Source: Mariannaea sp. PMI_226
Lineage: Eukaryota; Ascomycota; Sordariomycetes; Hypocreales; Nectriaceae
Length of the DNA stretch: 64,000 nt
Assembly (NCBI GenBank): GCA_024336345.1
Contig: JANFOG010000007.1
Location: forward strand, 682,001 to 746,000
Direction: 5' to 3'
Shown: positions 21,261 through 31,574 of the stretch, piece after piece
Numbering within the stretch: position 1 is the first letter of the stretch
Layout of the letters: each line of letters opens with the position of its first letter
The notes under the pieces: model-generated
Database searches by the model: none
The model's input: the letters and a program-made list of their open reading frames with translations, nothing else
What the model was told of the DNA's origin: nothing
Position numbers and translations under genes: made by a program

Positions 21261-24200
21261 TTAGGCCTTGGACAAGGCCTGAACAGTGCGCTGCAGAAGC
21301 TCGCGAGTTGTTTGGTCGAGCTGCTCCTCGGGGGGGCTGAGGACCTTCTCGAAGATGCTAAGCAGCTGGGGAGTCAACTGCTGAACAGTGGGGTTAGAGA
21401 CTTCGTAGAGCTTGTAAATGCACTGATAAATAGGAGCGTTCTCCTCATAATCCTCAGTCAGAGGCAAGATGCCAACGACAGTGGGGAGGGCTGAGGCGAT
21501 GAACTCGGCGTTGGGGTTCTTCATCATCATACGGCAAACAGCGCCAGCCACGTTGTCAGTCATGCGCATCTCGTTGAGCTTCATGAGGGGCTCAAGCTTC
21601 TCCCAAAGAAGGGGGTAAAGAGGGAAGGTCTTGTCAGTCTGGGTGGAGTTCAGGATGACAAGGCCAATAGCATAGGCAGCATTGGACTTAGTCAGAGAGT
21701 CAGGGTCGGTGAGACGTCGAACCAAAGCCTGGCCAAGTGACTCAGTGAAGGGCGTGATAGCCTCGCCAGTGTACTTGACGATCTCGGCAATGGTGCCGAT
21801 GGCAGTCGAGCGGTGAAGGTCCTCAGTCGAGCTGGCAAGCTTGAGAACAGGCTTCTCGAAAATCTTCCAAAGCTCACCGAAGCTAGGTCCCAGGGCAGCA
21901 GCCAGACCAACGACAACGTCGAGGGTGGTATCGATGACGAGCCAGTCATACTCAGATGAGCCAGCATCGACTTCCTGCTCCTCCTCGTCTCCAAGATCCT
22001 GTTGGCAGGGGTGCGATCGGGTGATCATCAGGCCAACGATAGAAACAAGCTCCTGGAGCATACCATCCTTAGCGACCAGAAGAGCAGGTCCGCAGGCATT
22101 GAGAGTAGCAGCAACGTTGCGGTTGATGTCGGTAATAACAGACCTATTGAGATAGTTAGTTTCAAGCTTCGAACGAGAAATGCAAATTATATCAAGCGAA
22201 GATGAAGCCAATTGAGTCAGAAGTAGATTAGACGCGTTCTCAGCAACCGCCAGGGGCGTCTGAGTGAGCTGGGTATATAACGCAAGGTAGTCATCATTTT
22301 GGCAGTTGGAAACAAACAAAACAAGAAGAAATAAAGAGGTGCAACTAACCGTTCGCTATCCTCGGCCCATATGGCCATGGTGGCCTTGTGCAGAGCCTGG
22401 GCAATGTTGATAAGGGACGCAGGGGGGGTGTGCTTGGGAGGGATGCCAGCCTCCCACTTGACGCCAGCACCCTCCTCCCAAACCTGGAAGACACGGGCGT
22501 AAATGCGCCAGAGGGTGGAGATGGCGGTCTTTCGGCAGCCCTCGTAGGTGTGCTCGGCGAAGGGGGAAACCTTCTCGATAGTCTGCTCGACGTAGGCCTC
22601 GAGGTTGGCACTGTTGCACGAGTTGGAAATAACATCGCCAAGAACATCAAGAGCAATCTCCTGCTCAAGAGCAACAGCGGTGACGGCACCGAGATCATCA
22701 AGATCATCGATATCCTCGAAGTCCTCATCGCCATCATCATCAATGGTCAAGTCATCCTCGTCCTCAGAAACCTTGACCTTGACACGCTTGCCTCCAACCA
22801 CGATAGCGCCGTCAGCGAGCTGGCTGGCGTCAATACCAGGCAAGGAAATCTCCTCCTCCTCGAGCTCTAGGGAAGCGTAGAGTCCCTTGAAAACACCAGA
22901 AAGGAAGTGGTCGAATTGCTCGCGGTAAACCTTGGACAGGTTGGACCAGAGAATGAAGCTGGTCTCCTTGAGACGAGGGTTATCAAGCGAGAGGGCCTCC
23001 TCGCTAGCAGCCATAAGATCCATGACGTAAGGCTGGAAAGCCTCGGCACCAACAGCGGTGGCGATACGGCCGAGACTGTCGCAGGTAGAGCTTCGGAGCT
23101 CCATAGCCTCATCACTGTCCTTGAGGGTGACAAACTTGCCCAGAGCGACCATGACATCCTTGAAGAAGGTCTGGAAGTCCTTCTCCATGGAAGAAGCAAT
23201 AGCACCAATGGCAGAAGCAGCAGCAGCCTTGACACCAAAGTCCTCATGGTTGAGGAGGCGGACCATGGGGCCAATCAGGTTGGGGCCGTAGTGAGCCATG
23301 ATCTTGGTGTCAATGCCATCACCGAAGGTGTCCAGGGCGCCGCAGCAGCAGCGGATGATGCTGACATTCTGCTTGTCCGCGCCAGCAGTGGAGGCAGCCT
23401 CGAGATTGTTGAGGACGGCAGAGATGATCTGCTCGTGGTGAGAAACCATCTCATCAGCCATCTCCTCGGCGAGATGGATCAGACCGACCAGGGAAGCCTG
23501 TCGAACCTGGAGCTCGCTATCGCAGAGCAGGCTGATGACAGTGGGCAGGAGAGGCTTGATCTGGGTGGAGATGAAGTCGGGCGCTCCCTCAGCAGCGTTT
23601 CCGAGAGCAAGCATAGCGGCCATACGGAACTTGGGGTCCTGGTTGCTAGCGAAGTTGGGGAATTGCTCAAGGAGGGGAACAATAACCTGACGGGGAGGGA
23701 GCTCGTTGGCAAGAGCATCGATCAAGCTGATAGCAGTGCGACCAGGAGACATGTCCTCATCCTCATCGTCAGACTCAATCTCGGTGACGATATGCATGGC
23801 CTTAACCATGAGCTCAGCACCCATATCCTTCATAGCCTGGATCTTCATGCGGCGGTAGCGGACGCACTGGATCAAAAAGGCGATAGCCTGAGTTCGAGCA
23901 TCCTCCTCGGCGCCTTGGTTACCAGCCAGGTCAATCATGAACTGGAGCAGGTCACGCAGGTGAAGAGCAAGGAGGGAGGAGTCGTAGGCAATGAAGGAGT
24001 GGAAGACCTCAAAGATGATTCTGTAGTTGTTCTCATCCTCGGCCTCCACGGTGGCCTTGAGGATGTTAACCAGGCTAGGGATGAAGTTCTGCATAGCCTT
24101 GAGGGCGACAGGGTCCTCCTCAGGCTCAATGATCATGAGGATGGCACCGATAGCGCGAACAATGTTGATGCGGACCTCCTTGCTGGCGGGGTCTTCAATA

Positions 24201-24882
24201 CGGCTCTGGAAGAGCTCAAGGAGCTGGTGGGTGTGATCACTGAAGTGGGTGGGATCCTCTTCCAGGATGGCGTAGAGGAGGAATGAGCCAACCTCACGAG
24301 CAATAACATTGTCGTTGTTGCTGAGAGGAAGGAGCTGCTTCAGGAAGTCATCTCCCTCCTGGTTCTCCATATCAGTGCTGACGATGGCAGCGATGAGGCG
24401 GGCCAGGGAGTGGCGGGCAGAGGCCAGAGACTCCTTCAAGGTGCCATCGAGCAAGTGGGTTCGGGCAAGCTGACGCTGGTCCGCGGGAGTCTTCTCCCAG
24501 AACTTCGGGACGAGGCGGATGGCCTGAGTAGAGGCAAGCTGTCGTACGCCACCATCGCCGTGGGTCAGGGCAACCTCGACGAGGGCGAGGAGGCACTCGG
24601 GCTTGGAGTAGTAGTTCTTCTGGAGTTCGGCGGTGACGGCCTTGACCTGCTCCGTGTTGGCTGTGTGAGAAGCAGAATTGTCAGTAACAGCACAAAAAAA
24701 TAAATCGAAAGTAAACAAACAGATGGAAGGTCAAGATAATCATTCGACATCAAGGGTGACAACCACTCGAAGCGAAGAGAGACGGCGAGGGCTGATGAGC
24801 ATCTTCAGAGGTAGGAATCAAGAAAAATCAACTTACGGACTTGGCTCCCCTCGAGGAGCTGGACGAGCTTTCCCTTGTCCAT
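21261..24882 (-). CDS. kap123: Karyopherin/importin beta, Kap123 (importin-4) type
   Basis: Three exons on the reverse strand, 24882-24837, 24660-22350 and 22143-21261, total 3240 nt or 1079 residues, the usual size of this nuclear import receptor. Exon 1 is tiny (MDKGKLVQLLEGSQV) and joins to NTEQVKAVTAELQKNYYSKP, the importin-beta N-terminal HEAT repeat. Further HEAT helices follow, including VRQLASTQAIRLVPKFW and NFASNQDPKFRMAAMLALGN. A highly acidic insert lies around 660-690 (SEDEDDLTIDDDGDEDFEDI), as in Kap123. The protein ends LLQRTVQALSKA. Kap123 imports ribosomal proteins and histones H3/H4 through nuclear pores in a RanGTP-dependent way. The introns are long for this window (176 and 206 nt), with donors GTAAGT and GTTAGT. 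Joining ESER to SVITDINRNVAATL across intron 2 restores the expected family sequence. Confidence 0.93.
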
Positions 24883-26891
24883 CTTTCCTGTCAGGTGTTT
24901 GAAGAGAACGACCAAACAAAAGAGAAAGAATGATGGGAGGGAGAAAAGAAGGGTTCACGACGAGAACCCGCGTCTTAAGAAAAATTTATTTTGGGGGACC
25001 ATGGGCCAAAAAAAAAAATTAGGCCGCGCCCCGCTTTCCCACCTCAAGCAAATCCACGCAACGTAAATTTGCAATTTGACGGGGTGCCACCACACCTACG
25101 CCAATCTCAAGGCAGACAAGGTCGGACCTCTAAAAGGCCTATGAGCGATGTGACAGGAGTCTTCGCGCAAAAAAAAAAAAAAAAAAAAAGGTGCGTTGCC
25201 CCTCGTCGTTGTTTTTTTTCTTCTTCTTTTCTCGCGTTTCTACCCCTCCTCAGGTTGTTCTTTGTGCGCGCGGGGTCATTAGGCGGGGCAACGTAGTGCC
25301 GACGGAGATTTGACGTCTTTCGGGTTTGAACACCTCACCGCCCAGTAAACAGGAAGATGGCATGATTGGATTGAAGCAAGCTCATGAATCCGGTACTGGG
25401 GACTAAGCATCCATGAGAACCGTTGTCCCTGACGCCAATATCAAATGGAAGCCTAGTGAGTGGAAGGGAGGGAAAGAAAAAATACAAGCCCACTTGGTGC
25501 TTGAATCATGAACGTGTTTGCCATATCTTTGCTGCCTGCCTGCATCGAACTGCTGGCGAAGTTCGTCGTCGATGGAGGATTCATGGCCTTTACCCAGCCA
25601 GGGACACAAACCTGGGTGGTGACATGGACTTGCATAACCCACAACCCAAAAGAAAAGAGAGTAGAGCGGTAGTGAGAGAAAATCAGTCGGCTGCACAGTG
25701 CACTGCTTGGGTCGCACTAGGATGGTGACGTAGCTTGCAGTTTGGCAAACAAATAACACCAACCTTTTGTCTGAGGAGAGCGGGATTACTTCCGTTCCCA
25801 ATACGCAGTGTGCAAAAAACAGCCACTCGCTTGAACTGTGATGGAACTGGGATTGTTATGCATAGTTTTTTGTCGACTCGTTACCTCCTACGTGGTACGC
25901 ATAACACTCCACTTCCAATAAAGGGTCCTCATCGTCTGTGTCGGCTGCACTGCTAGGTGAAACGTTTGTACTGGAGTTGGTGGCCACGCCCCATCTGTAA
26001 TGTAACACCGAACGTCAATGCAGGCCGACGTCAGATGTCTCATGAGGCAGCAATGTTGGTGAGGACACCTCCTTGGACATAGCAGCATTTGCTGGGCTTA
26101 AAGGAACCATTCAATCATTGAGATGCCTCTAGTACCACGTGACCAATAACACCCATCACACAAGATGGGGGGTGATGATGGAGGTGATTTGTGAAGCACT
26201 CACATCTGGTGTATTAGGTCGGGCGAGCCTTTGAAAACGGCATGGTATGGATAATTGGCTTGGTGGCTATCAGGTCCGCCCGCTCCTCTGCCAAAGCTCG
26301 TCCACTCTTACAGGCCAACTGCAGACGCTTACCTATCTGCGCCAGACACTCTCAGCTATTTTAGGTATATCAGAGTCCGCATATGTCCGTCTAACCACGG
26401 AGATTTTTCATGACAGCGCGAAACAAGGACGTGGATAGCCGTTGCTCGATTTATTTGTCAGTATACTTTCCTAATAAAGGCTTTGTTTGCCCTCGCCAAG
26501 CTTGGCGATTAAAATGGCTAGCTCTCAGCTACGCCACCACATGATACGGACGGGCCTTGTGAACACCAGACAGGCTACAGCAAATCGCCAAGTCTCAAAT
26601 TGTGCTGTTTTCAGTGGTGCCTGCCCACAACTGCTGACTGGTTTCCAGTCGGGAGGGGCAAGCGATTGATGATTCGATAATGACAGACAATCCCGAGACG
26701 TGATCCTCTTTCTCTCGGGAGATGGATGACATGGAGAACTCTTCAAAGACAGTCTCTTATACCGATCGTCGACTTCTTGTCGTAGCATTGTACCACAACC
26801 AGCGCTTGGCTATTGGATTGTGTGTGCCAGCACACGCAATCTGACAAAGAGTCGAGGAAAATGGTCAATCCTATCAATCCTGCCAATCCTT
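24883..26891. other. Intergenic interval, no gene recognised
   Basis: Holds the Kap123 promoter (A/T homopolymers, including 21 A at 25169-25189 and T-rich tracts at 25211-25230), then sequence with no clear gene. A reverse frame at 25403-25801 has low-complexity hydrophobic content and no domain. Confidence 0.5.
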
Positions 26892-27437
26892 TTACACAAC
26901 AGGATCCTTGGCGTCCACAGGATTCGACGGTTTCGGGAGACAAATCTTCGAGTTGACTTGCAGGGCATCACAATCAAGCTCCGCGTTGTTCTTGAGTATG
27001 TCATCCACACTCAGCCCATGCTTCTCGGCAATGTCCCAGCAGGTATCGCCCCCGTTTATAGTGTAACACTTGAAATCTTCAGGACACATTGGCTTCATTT
27101 CTTCTTTGGAACTGACAGACCACCGCAAGAACCAGAAGAACAGCAACAGACTGAGACCGACAAGGAGGCCAAAGTTGAGCAGCGGTCGCATGTCGCTTCG
27201 CCACGACAAGTCGCTATGATGGCCGGAACCAAGGAAAGGTGCAGAATCATCAATCTCGTCCGCGTCACCATCGCTAACCTTCCTCAGCTCGCCATATTGG
27301 CATCCGGGAGCACTCTCCCAGTAGCTACCATCGACGTCGCGAAATGTATAGACCTGCGTGTCTGCATCGTAACCAACGCGGGTCATGCCCTCAGGTAGAC
27401 GTTCCTCGTCAGTGTCGTAATGGGAGAATCGAGTCAT
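26892..27437 (-). CDS. LysM-domain protein with membrane anchor (type II, conserved fungal family)
   Basis: Intronless, 181 residues. The N-terminus (MTRFSHYDTDEERLPEGMTR and YTFRDVDGSYWESAPG) is, as I recall, strongly conserved in filamentous ascomycetes. There is no signal peptide. A single transmembrane helix lies at about 85-104 (LLNFGLLVGLSLLLFFWFL), preceded by an acidic stretch (DGDADEIDDSAPF). A LysM domain (CBM50) lies at about 124-167: CYTINGGDTCWDIAEKHGLS, VDDILKNNAELDCDALQVN and ICLP, with Cys residues that likely pair. LysM binds N-acetylglucosamine polymers such as chitin. The single internal helix suggests a type II protein with the LysM facing the lumen or wall; this topology is inferred. 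It is not a typical secreted LysM effector. Confidence 0.85.
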   Translation of the reverse strand: MTRFSHYDTDEERLPEGMTRVGYDADTQVYTFRDVDGSYWESAPGCQYGELRKVSDGDADEIDDSAPFLGSGHHSDLSWRSDMRPLLNFGLLVGLSLLLFFWFLRWSVSSKEEMKPMCPEDFKCYTINGGDTCWDIAEKHGLSVDDILKNNAELDCDALQVNSKICLPKPSNPVDAKDPVV

Positions 27438-28286
27438 TTTGGAGTTTTTGTAGGATGTTGGTTGGAGTAAGGAATGAGAATCTGATGGATTTTGAAATGT
27501 AAAAGGCAGAGAAGAGATGAAAAGAAGAAAGGCGAAACGCAGGTCTGAGAGTAAGATGACACAGGCGATGGGTTTGTTTATTAGGGAGTGGTGGCCGCGT
27601 CATAGTGGATTAGGTAAGATGAGCTGGGCAGGTGAGCTGGCTACCTCCTGTAGGCTGTTTAGGGGGGTGGACGGCGACCTGGTAGGTACCTTGCGTACCT
27701 AAATAGGACCTAACACTGCACCGCGCCACCGCCACAGACCTGGATCCCTGGCCCATGTCGTTTAAGGTACGAGCATTTCACACGCCGACATAGCTCACCT
27801 TAGGGTAGGCGAACTACAATCCAAGCTCACAATCTTGAGCAATAGTGTTCCGTATTATTACGATTAAGTATTGTCCTATTTATTCTCCTGTTCTACGTGT
27901 CATTCTTCTGTGCTGTTCATAACAATAAGAGACTTAAGACAGATTGTATTGCGCCTTAGACGCTCCCTATGAGCGTGAACCATCATCCCAAAGTCGAAGC
28001 GTTCAACTCAATCATAGATATCTTTTGACACCAGCTCCTTGATGTCATGGTTTCCGCTTATCACACTGCGACGGATTTCATCAAGTTATTTATTTGCATA
28101 TATTTGTTCTTATAATTTTATGTTTACTGCCTAGCCATAGTAATGACTCCATCATATGTTATACTAACTGTCATCAGTGTTATCATCATTGTAATTGACG
28201 GGATATCTCTGCGCTATTGAAAAAGGAAACCAACATCTTTGCCTTGGCGAGCAAAGAAAACAAAAGAAATACAGCTCCCGTCTACC
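27438..28286. other. Intergenic interval, no gene recognised
   Basis: Upstream of the LysM gene (with GGTAGGTACC at 27681-27690) and the AT-rich downstream region of the vWA gene. No gene or RNA recognised. Confidence 0.5.
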
Positions 28287-31200
28287 TTACTCATCATCGA
28301 AGTCGTCATACGCCCCATGATGGAACATCCCAATATGCCGGTAGACTGGCATCTCCTCTTTCTCTGCCTCTCCACAGAGGAAGCAAAAGGATGTGTTGCA
28401 GTTGCTACACCGCATGGCAAAACATCCACCGACCCTTTCAATAGTAACACTGCAGCCAGGACACTCCATGACATTGACGAGCTTTGGGCCGAGATTCCCG
28501 CGGCGGTTGGCTCGCAAGCGCTCTAATTCACGGGCGGCATTGGCCTCCTGAGCAGCTCGAAGCTCCAGGGCGGCGATGGCCTCTGCTTCAATATCAGCCT
28601 CGCAATCCTCGCAATTCCATTCCGTCACGTCAGTGGGCGCACCGGCCGCACAAGCTCGTTCAGTGTGGCGCTTTGCGAAGCCACACCGGTAGCACCAGGC
28701 GTACACCCACGATCCTGCATCGTCAATGGCATTCCGCAAATCGCCCAGGTGTGGCAGGCCAAACTGCGAAACAGTACCGGCCGTGGGCAGCCGACGGCAG
28801 AACGCGCACGACAAGGCTGCAACATTGATCACCTGCCCACGGGCATTGATTCCGTACCATGCTTTGGTACAGCCGGCACAGATAAGCTGATGGCATCCCG
28901 CACGGCCGCATGCACGGAGGAGATCAGACTTGCGCACGTTGGAGAAGCAGAGGCTGCAGACGCCAAACTCGGCTCTGCGGGAACCAACCCAATTCTTCAG
29001 GGAATCAATGACTTCCGGCTGGTTTCGGATGAGTTTTCCATCGAGCCTGAGTTCGATCACAGTGTTGGCAGGAAGAATGTCGACCTTTTCGGAAAGATTG
29101 TCCAAGTCGCAGTTCGAAGCAGTGTAGAAGAGGGACCGGCCATTGAATACTTCAAGGATGGCATCATCATCGTTTTTCAGAAGCCAAGATGAACCGTTTG
29201 TATTTCTCAGCGCCTCAGCGGTGGTGTCCTGGGTGATAATGGTGACAACGTCGGAAGCGCAGGCCGAACACTCAAACTCATCCAGGTTAAGATGCTTGGG
29301 TCGATACTCCTTGGGCCAAATAACTCTATTGAGACACTTGTGGCACTCTACAAACGGCGCTACTCCCTTTGAGACCTGTGAGTTCTTATGGCGGCAGTAG
29401 AAGCACTTGGGCCTGACGTTGAGACCATCCGGATTGTATACGACATACTGAGCACGGCATTCCTCGCTACTACACTCGACCCAGTAGCCCAGAGAATTTT
29501 CGTTGTGATCGTGAGAGACGTTGCAGTGTAGATGTTCGGAATAATCTGGCGACTTGGTGCATGCCGCACAGTTGCAATCTCTCTCCAAGCTGCACAACCC
29601 GCAAAGGCCCTTGTCGCCCATCATGGTGACCGAACGAGGGAGCTGACATCCTTTGCAGACTACAACCGGGCCCAGAGCGACCTTTGTCTTCTGCGGCTTC
29701 CATCCAACCTTGGCCTGGAGGGTAGTCTTGAGGTTCAGCTCAAGCATCCTGTAGTCAACAAGGGTCTTAAACAGTCGTCGATCTTCAGGCTTCAGGATGA
29801 TCGACTCCGGAGTCTCCCGCTTGGTAATGCCCTCAGCAACTCGCTTCTCAAAGTCCTGGTCAGCGTCAAGAAGCAAACCCAGGCACCCGACATTCCATGT
29901 CTCAGGAATATTTATCGTGTTCCACCGACCACGATAATGCATCAACTCCCGGTCCGCCGCATCTCTTAGGGGAGCGATGCCCATGCGCAGAGCTAGCGCC
30001 GCCAACACCGCTGCAGGTCGAGCAGTTATCAATGTTCCAGGGAGAATGGCATGAAGCAAAATCTTCCAGAACTGTCGCTTGTACTTGTGATGCGTGAGTG
30101 CCATAGGAATTTGGGGAACATCATTTGCATCTGCATCCTTGATGTGTGCAGGCATGTCTTCTGGCTTTTCGACATAGGTCATCTGGGTCAATACTCTGCC
30201 CAGACGCCGGAGAATGCGGGGATTACAAGAGCGACTAATCTCGAGAAGCTCTCCGCGGGTAAACTGATTCAGAGGTCGGTTGTCCTCATCGTCCTCGTCT
30301 AGGCCAGCATTGCCAAAGTCGGCTGTAGGATCGAGAAAGACAAGGGGGAATCGCTCCTCCGCGGGAACTTTGGCGATTTGCGCCTGGATTTCCGCCTTGT
30401 AGTTGTACGACTCTTCCAACCAGGCCTTCATCCGCCCCTTCTCCGTGGGATGAGCAATGCGGTCGACCTGACGACTGAACTCCGTAATAAGACCGTCACG
30501 GGCCTCGTTGCTTCGATCGTTGCAGACAGTTCGCCAGAGCGTGCCGAAAATTGGGTTGATTGAGACAGTGGTGACGTCAGACTGGATGATACGGTGTAGC
30601 TGCTCTACCGCGAGCTTCTTGTAGTTTTCGTCTTCGGTGTATCTCTTGGCGAAGTTCTTGACACTCGGGCCCCGTGCCTTGAGGACGGTAGGCATATCCT
30701 TGATTGACACTGCCTGCCCTTCGATATTCTTCTCAGCAGCTGCAAAGGTAGAGCCGTCTAATCCCATGGATAAGTACTTGTTCAAGACTTTGTCCTCTTC
30801 TTTCACGGCCTGCTCAAGATCCTTCATTTCCTTGTACCACTTGACCTTTCCAACCTTGGACTCATCGCCTTCGACAGCCTTGCCGGCGCCCATCCAGGTG
30901 AGCAGAATGCCCAGAGTCAACTGAGAGATAGTGTTTGAGTTGAAATTGTCGATGGTAAAGTGTACGCCGCCCGTAATGGTTGAGAGGTAGAGATAGGGAG
31001 TGTAGGAGCTGGTGTTATCGTTGCTAACCACGCTGAAAACCACGCCTCGCTTGCGACCCGACTTCAATGTCATGGCAGCTGAAGTCCAATCAGCGAAATT
31101 AGGACCGAAGCCACTGAAAGAGTCGGCCTTGGAAAGGTTAGTCTTCTCCTTGGTATAGTTTGATCCGCCGGTGGCCTTGAAATGCGGAGGCGCATCAGTA

Positions 31201-31574
31201 TACAACAGGATGATCGTGGTGGCATCCTCCCTCATATTCTCATATGCCCGTGCAAGGCCCGTCTTAGTTGCCTCGGGCCAATCTCCTCCCCAGTCAGCAT
31301 TGATGTTGCCCGCCATCTTCAAAACATCCTGCTGGTCAACAATGTCTGGGTCCGACGATTCTCCTGATGGGGAACACCAGCCTGACCATTCGGTAAGATC
31401 GCCGCCGCAGTAATCGCGGTAGGTGATGACGCCGATGCGTTCGAAGCAGCCGGTCAATGTGGAGAGGCTGATGATTTCCGGGAGTGACTTGTTGAGAGCA
31501 AGAACGAAGCTGCCCATAGAACCAGTTGCGTCTAGGACGATGAGGAGGTCGTGAGCGCCGTTAGTAGTCGCCAT
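28287..31574 (-). CDS. von Willebrand A domain + C-terminal RING-IBR-RING protein, probable E3 ubiquitin ligase
   Basis: Intronless, 1095 residues. The N-terminus is a vWA domain (about 8-205) with a MIDAS-like motif D-A-T-G-S at 15-19 (LLIVLDATGSMGSF), TYRDYCGG near residue 51 and LLYTDAPPH. A long helical middle follows. A Cys/His cluster lies around 650-760 (CKGCQLPRS, CGLCSLERDCNCAACTKS, CSSEECRAQY, CFYCRHKN). The C-terminus reads as a TRIAD: a RING1-like block at about 873-926 (CSLC, ACGRAGCHQLICAGC, CAFC), an IBR-like block at about 961-991 (CYRCGF, WNCEDC), and a Rcat block at about 1038-1068 (CPGCSVTIERVGGCFAMRC, then CFLC). In RBR ligases the Cys of GGC accepts ubiquitin as a thioester; here it is about Cys1051. 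Ligase activity is inferred. The vWA partner suggests a protein-interaction module. Confidence 0.8.
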   Translation of the reverse strand: MATTNGAHDLLIVLDATGSMGSFVLALNKSLPEIISLSTLTGCFERIGVITYRDYCGGDLTEWSGWCSPSGESSDPDIVDQQDVLKMAGNINADWGGDWPEATKTGLARAYENMREDATTIILLYTDAPPHFKATGGSNYTKEKTNLSKADSFSGFGPNFADWTSAAMTLKSGRKRGVVFSVVSNDNTSSYTPYLYLSTITGGVHFTIDNFNSNTISQLTLGILLTWMGAGKAVEGDESKVGKVKWYKEMKDLEQAVKEEDKVLNKYLSMGLDGSTFAAAEKNIEGQAVSIKDMPTVLKARGPSVKNFAKRYTEDENYKKLAVEQLHRIIQSDVTTVSINPIFGTLWRTVCNDRSNEARDGLITEFSRQVDRIAHPTEKGRMKAWLEESYNYKAEIQAQIAKVPAEERFPLVFLDPTADFGNAGLDEDDEDNRPLNQFTRGELLEISRSCNPRILRRLGRVLTQMTYVEKPEDMPAHIKDADANDVPQIPMALTHHKYKRQFWKILLHAILPGTLITARPAAVLAALALRMGIAPLRDAADRELMHYRGRWNTINIPETWNVGCLGLLLDADQDFEKRVAEGITKRETPESIILKPEDRRLFKTLVDYRMLELNLKTTLQAKVGWKPQKTKVALGPVVVCKGCQLPRSVTMMGDKGLCGLCSLERDCNCAACTKSPDYSEHLHCNVSHDHNENSLGYWVECSSEECRAQYVVYNPDGLNVRPKCFYCRHKNSQVSKGVAPFVECHKCLNRVIWPKEYRPKHLNLDEFECSACASDVVTIITQDTTAEALRNTNGSSWLLKNDDDAILEVFNGRSLFYTASNCDLDNLSEKVDILPANTVIELRLDGKLIRNQPEVIDSLKNWVGSRRAEFGVCSLCFSNVRKSDLLRACGRAGCHQLICAGCTKAWYGINARGQVINVAALSCAFCRRLPTAGTVSQFGLPHLGDLRNAIDDAGSWVYAWCYRCGFAKRHTERACAAGAPTDVTEWNCEDCEADIEAEAIAALELRAAQEANAARELERLRANRRGNLGPKLVNVMECPGCSVTIERVGGCFAMRCSNCNTSFCFLCGEAEKEEMPVYRHIGMFHHGAYDDFDDE

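Noticed and set aside
22907..24286. Forward open frame of 459 codons
   Set aside because: Mirror frame of the Kap123 exon, caused by codon bias on the coding strand; the reverse strand is a clear karyopherin.
25403..25801. Reverse open frame of 132 codons
   Set aside because: Composition and context look random; no domain and no splice partner.
28665..29192. Forward open frame of 175 codons
   Set aside because: Antisense to the vWA-RBR gene, with no recognisable domain.
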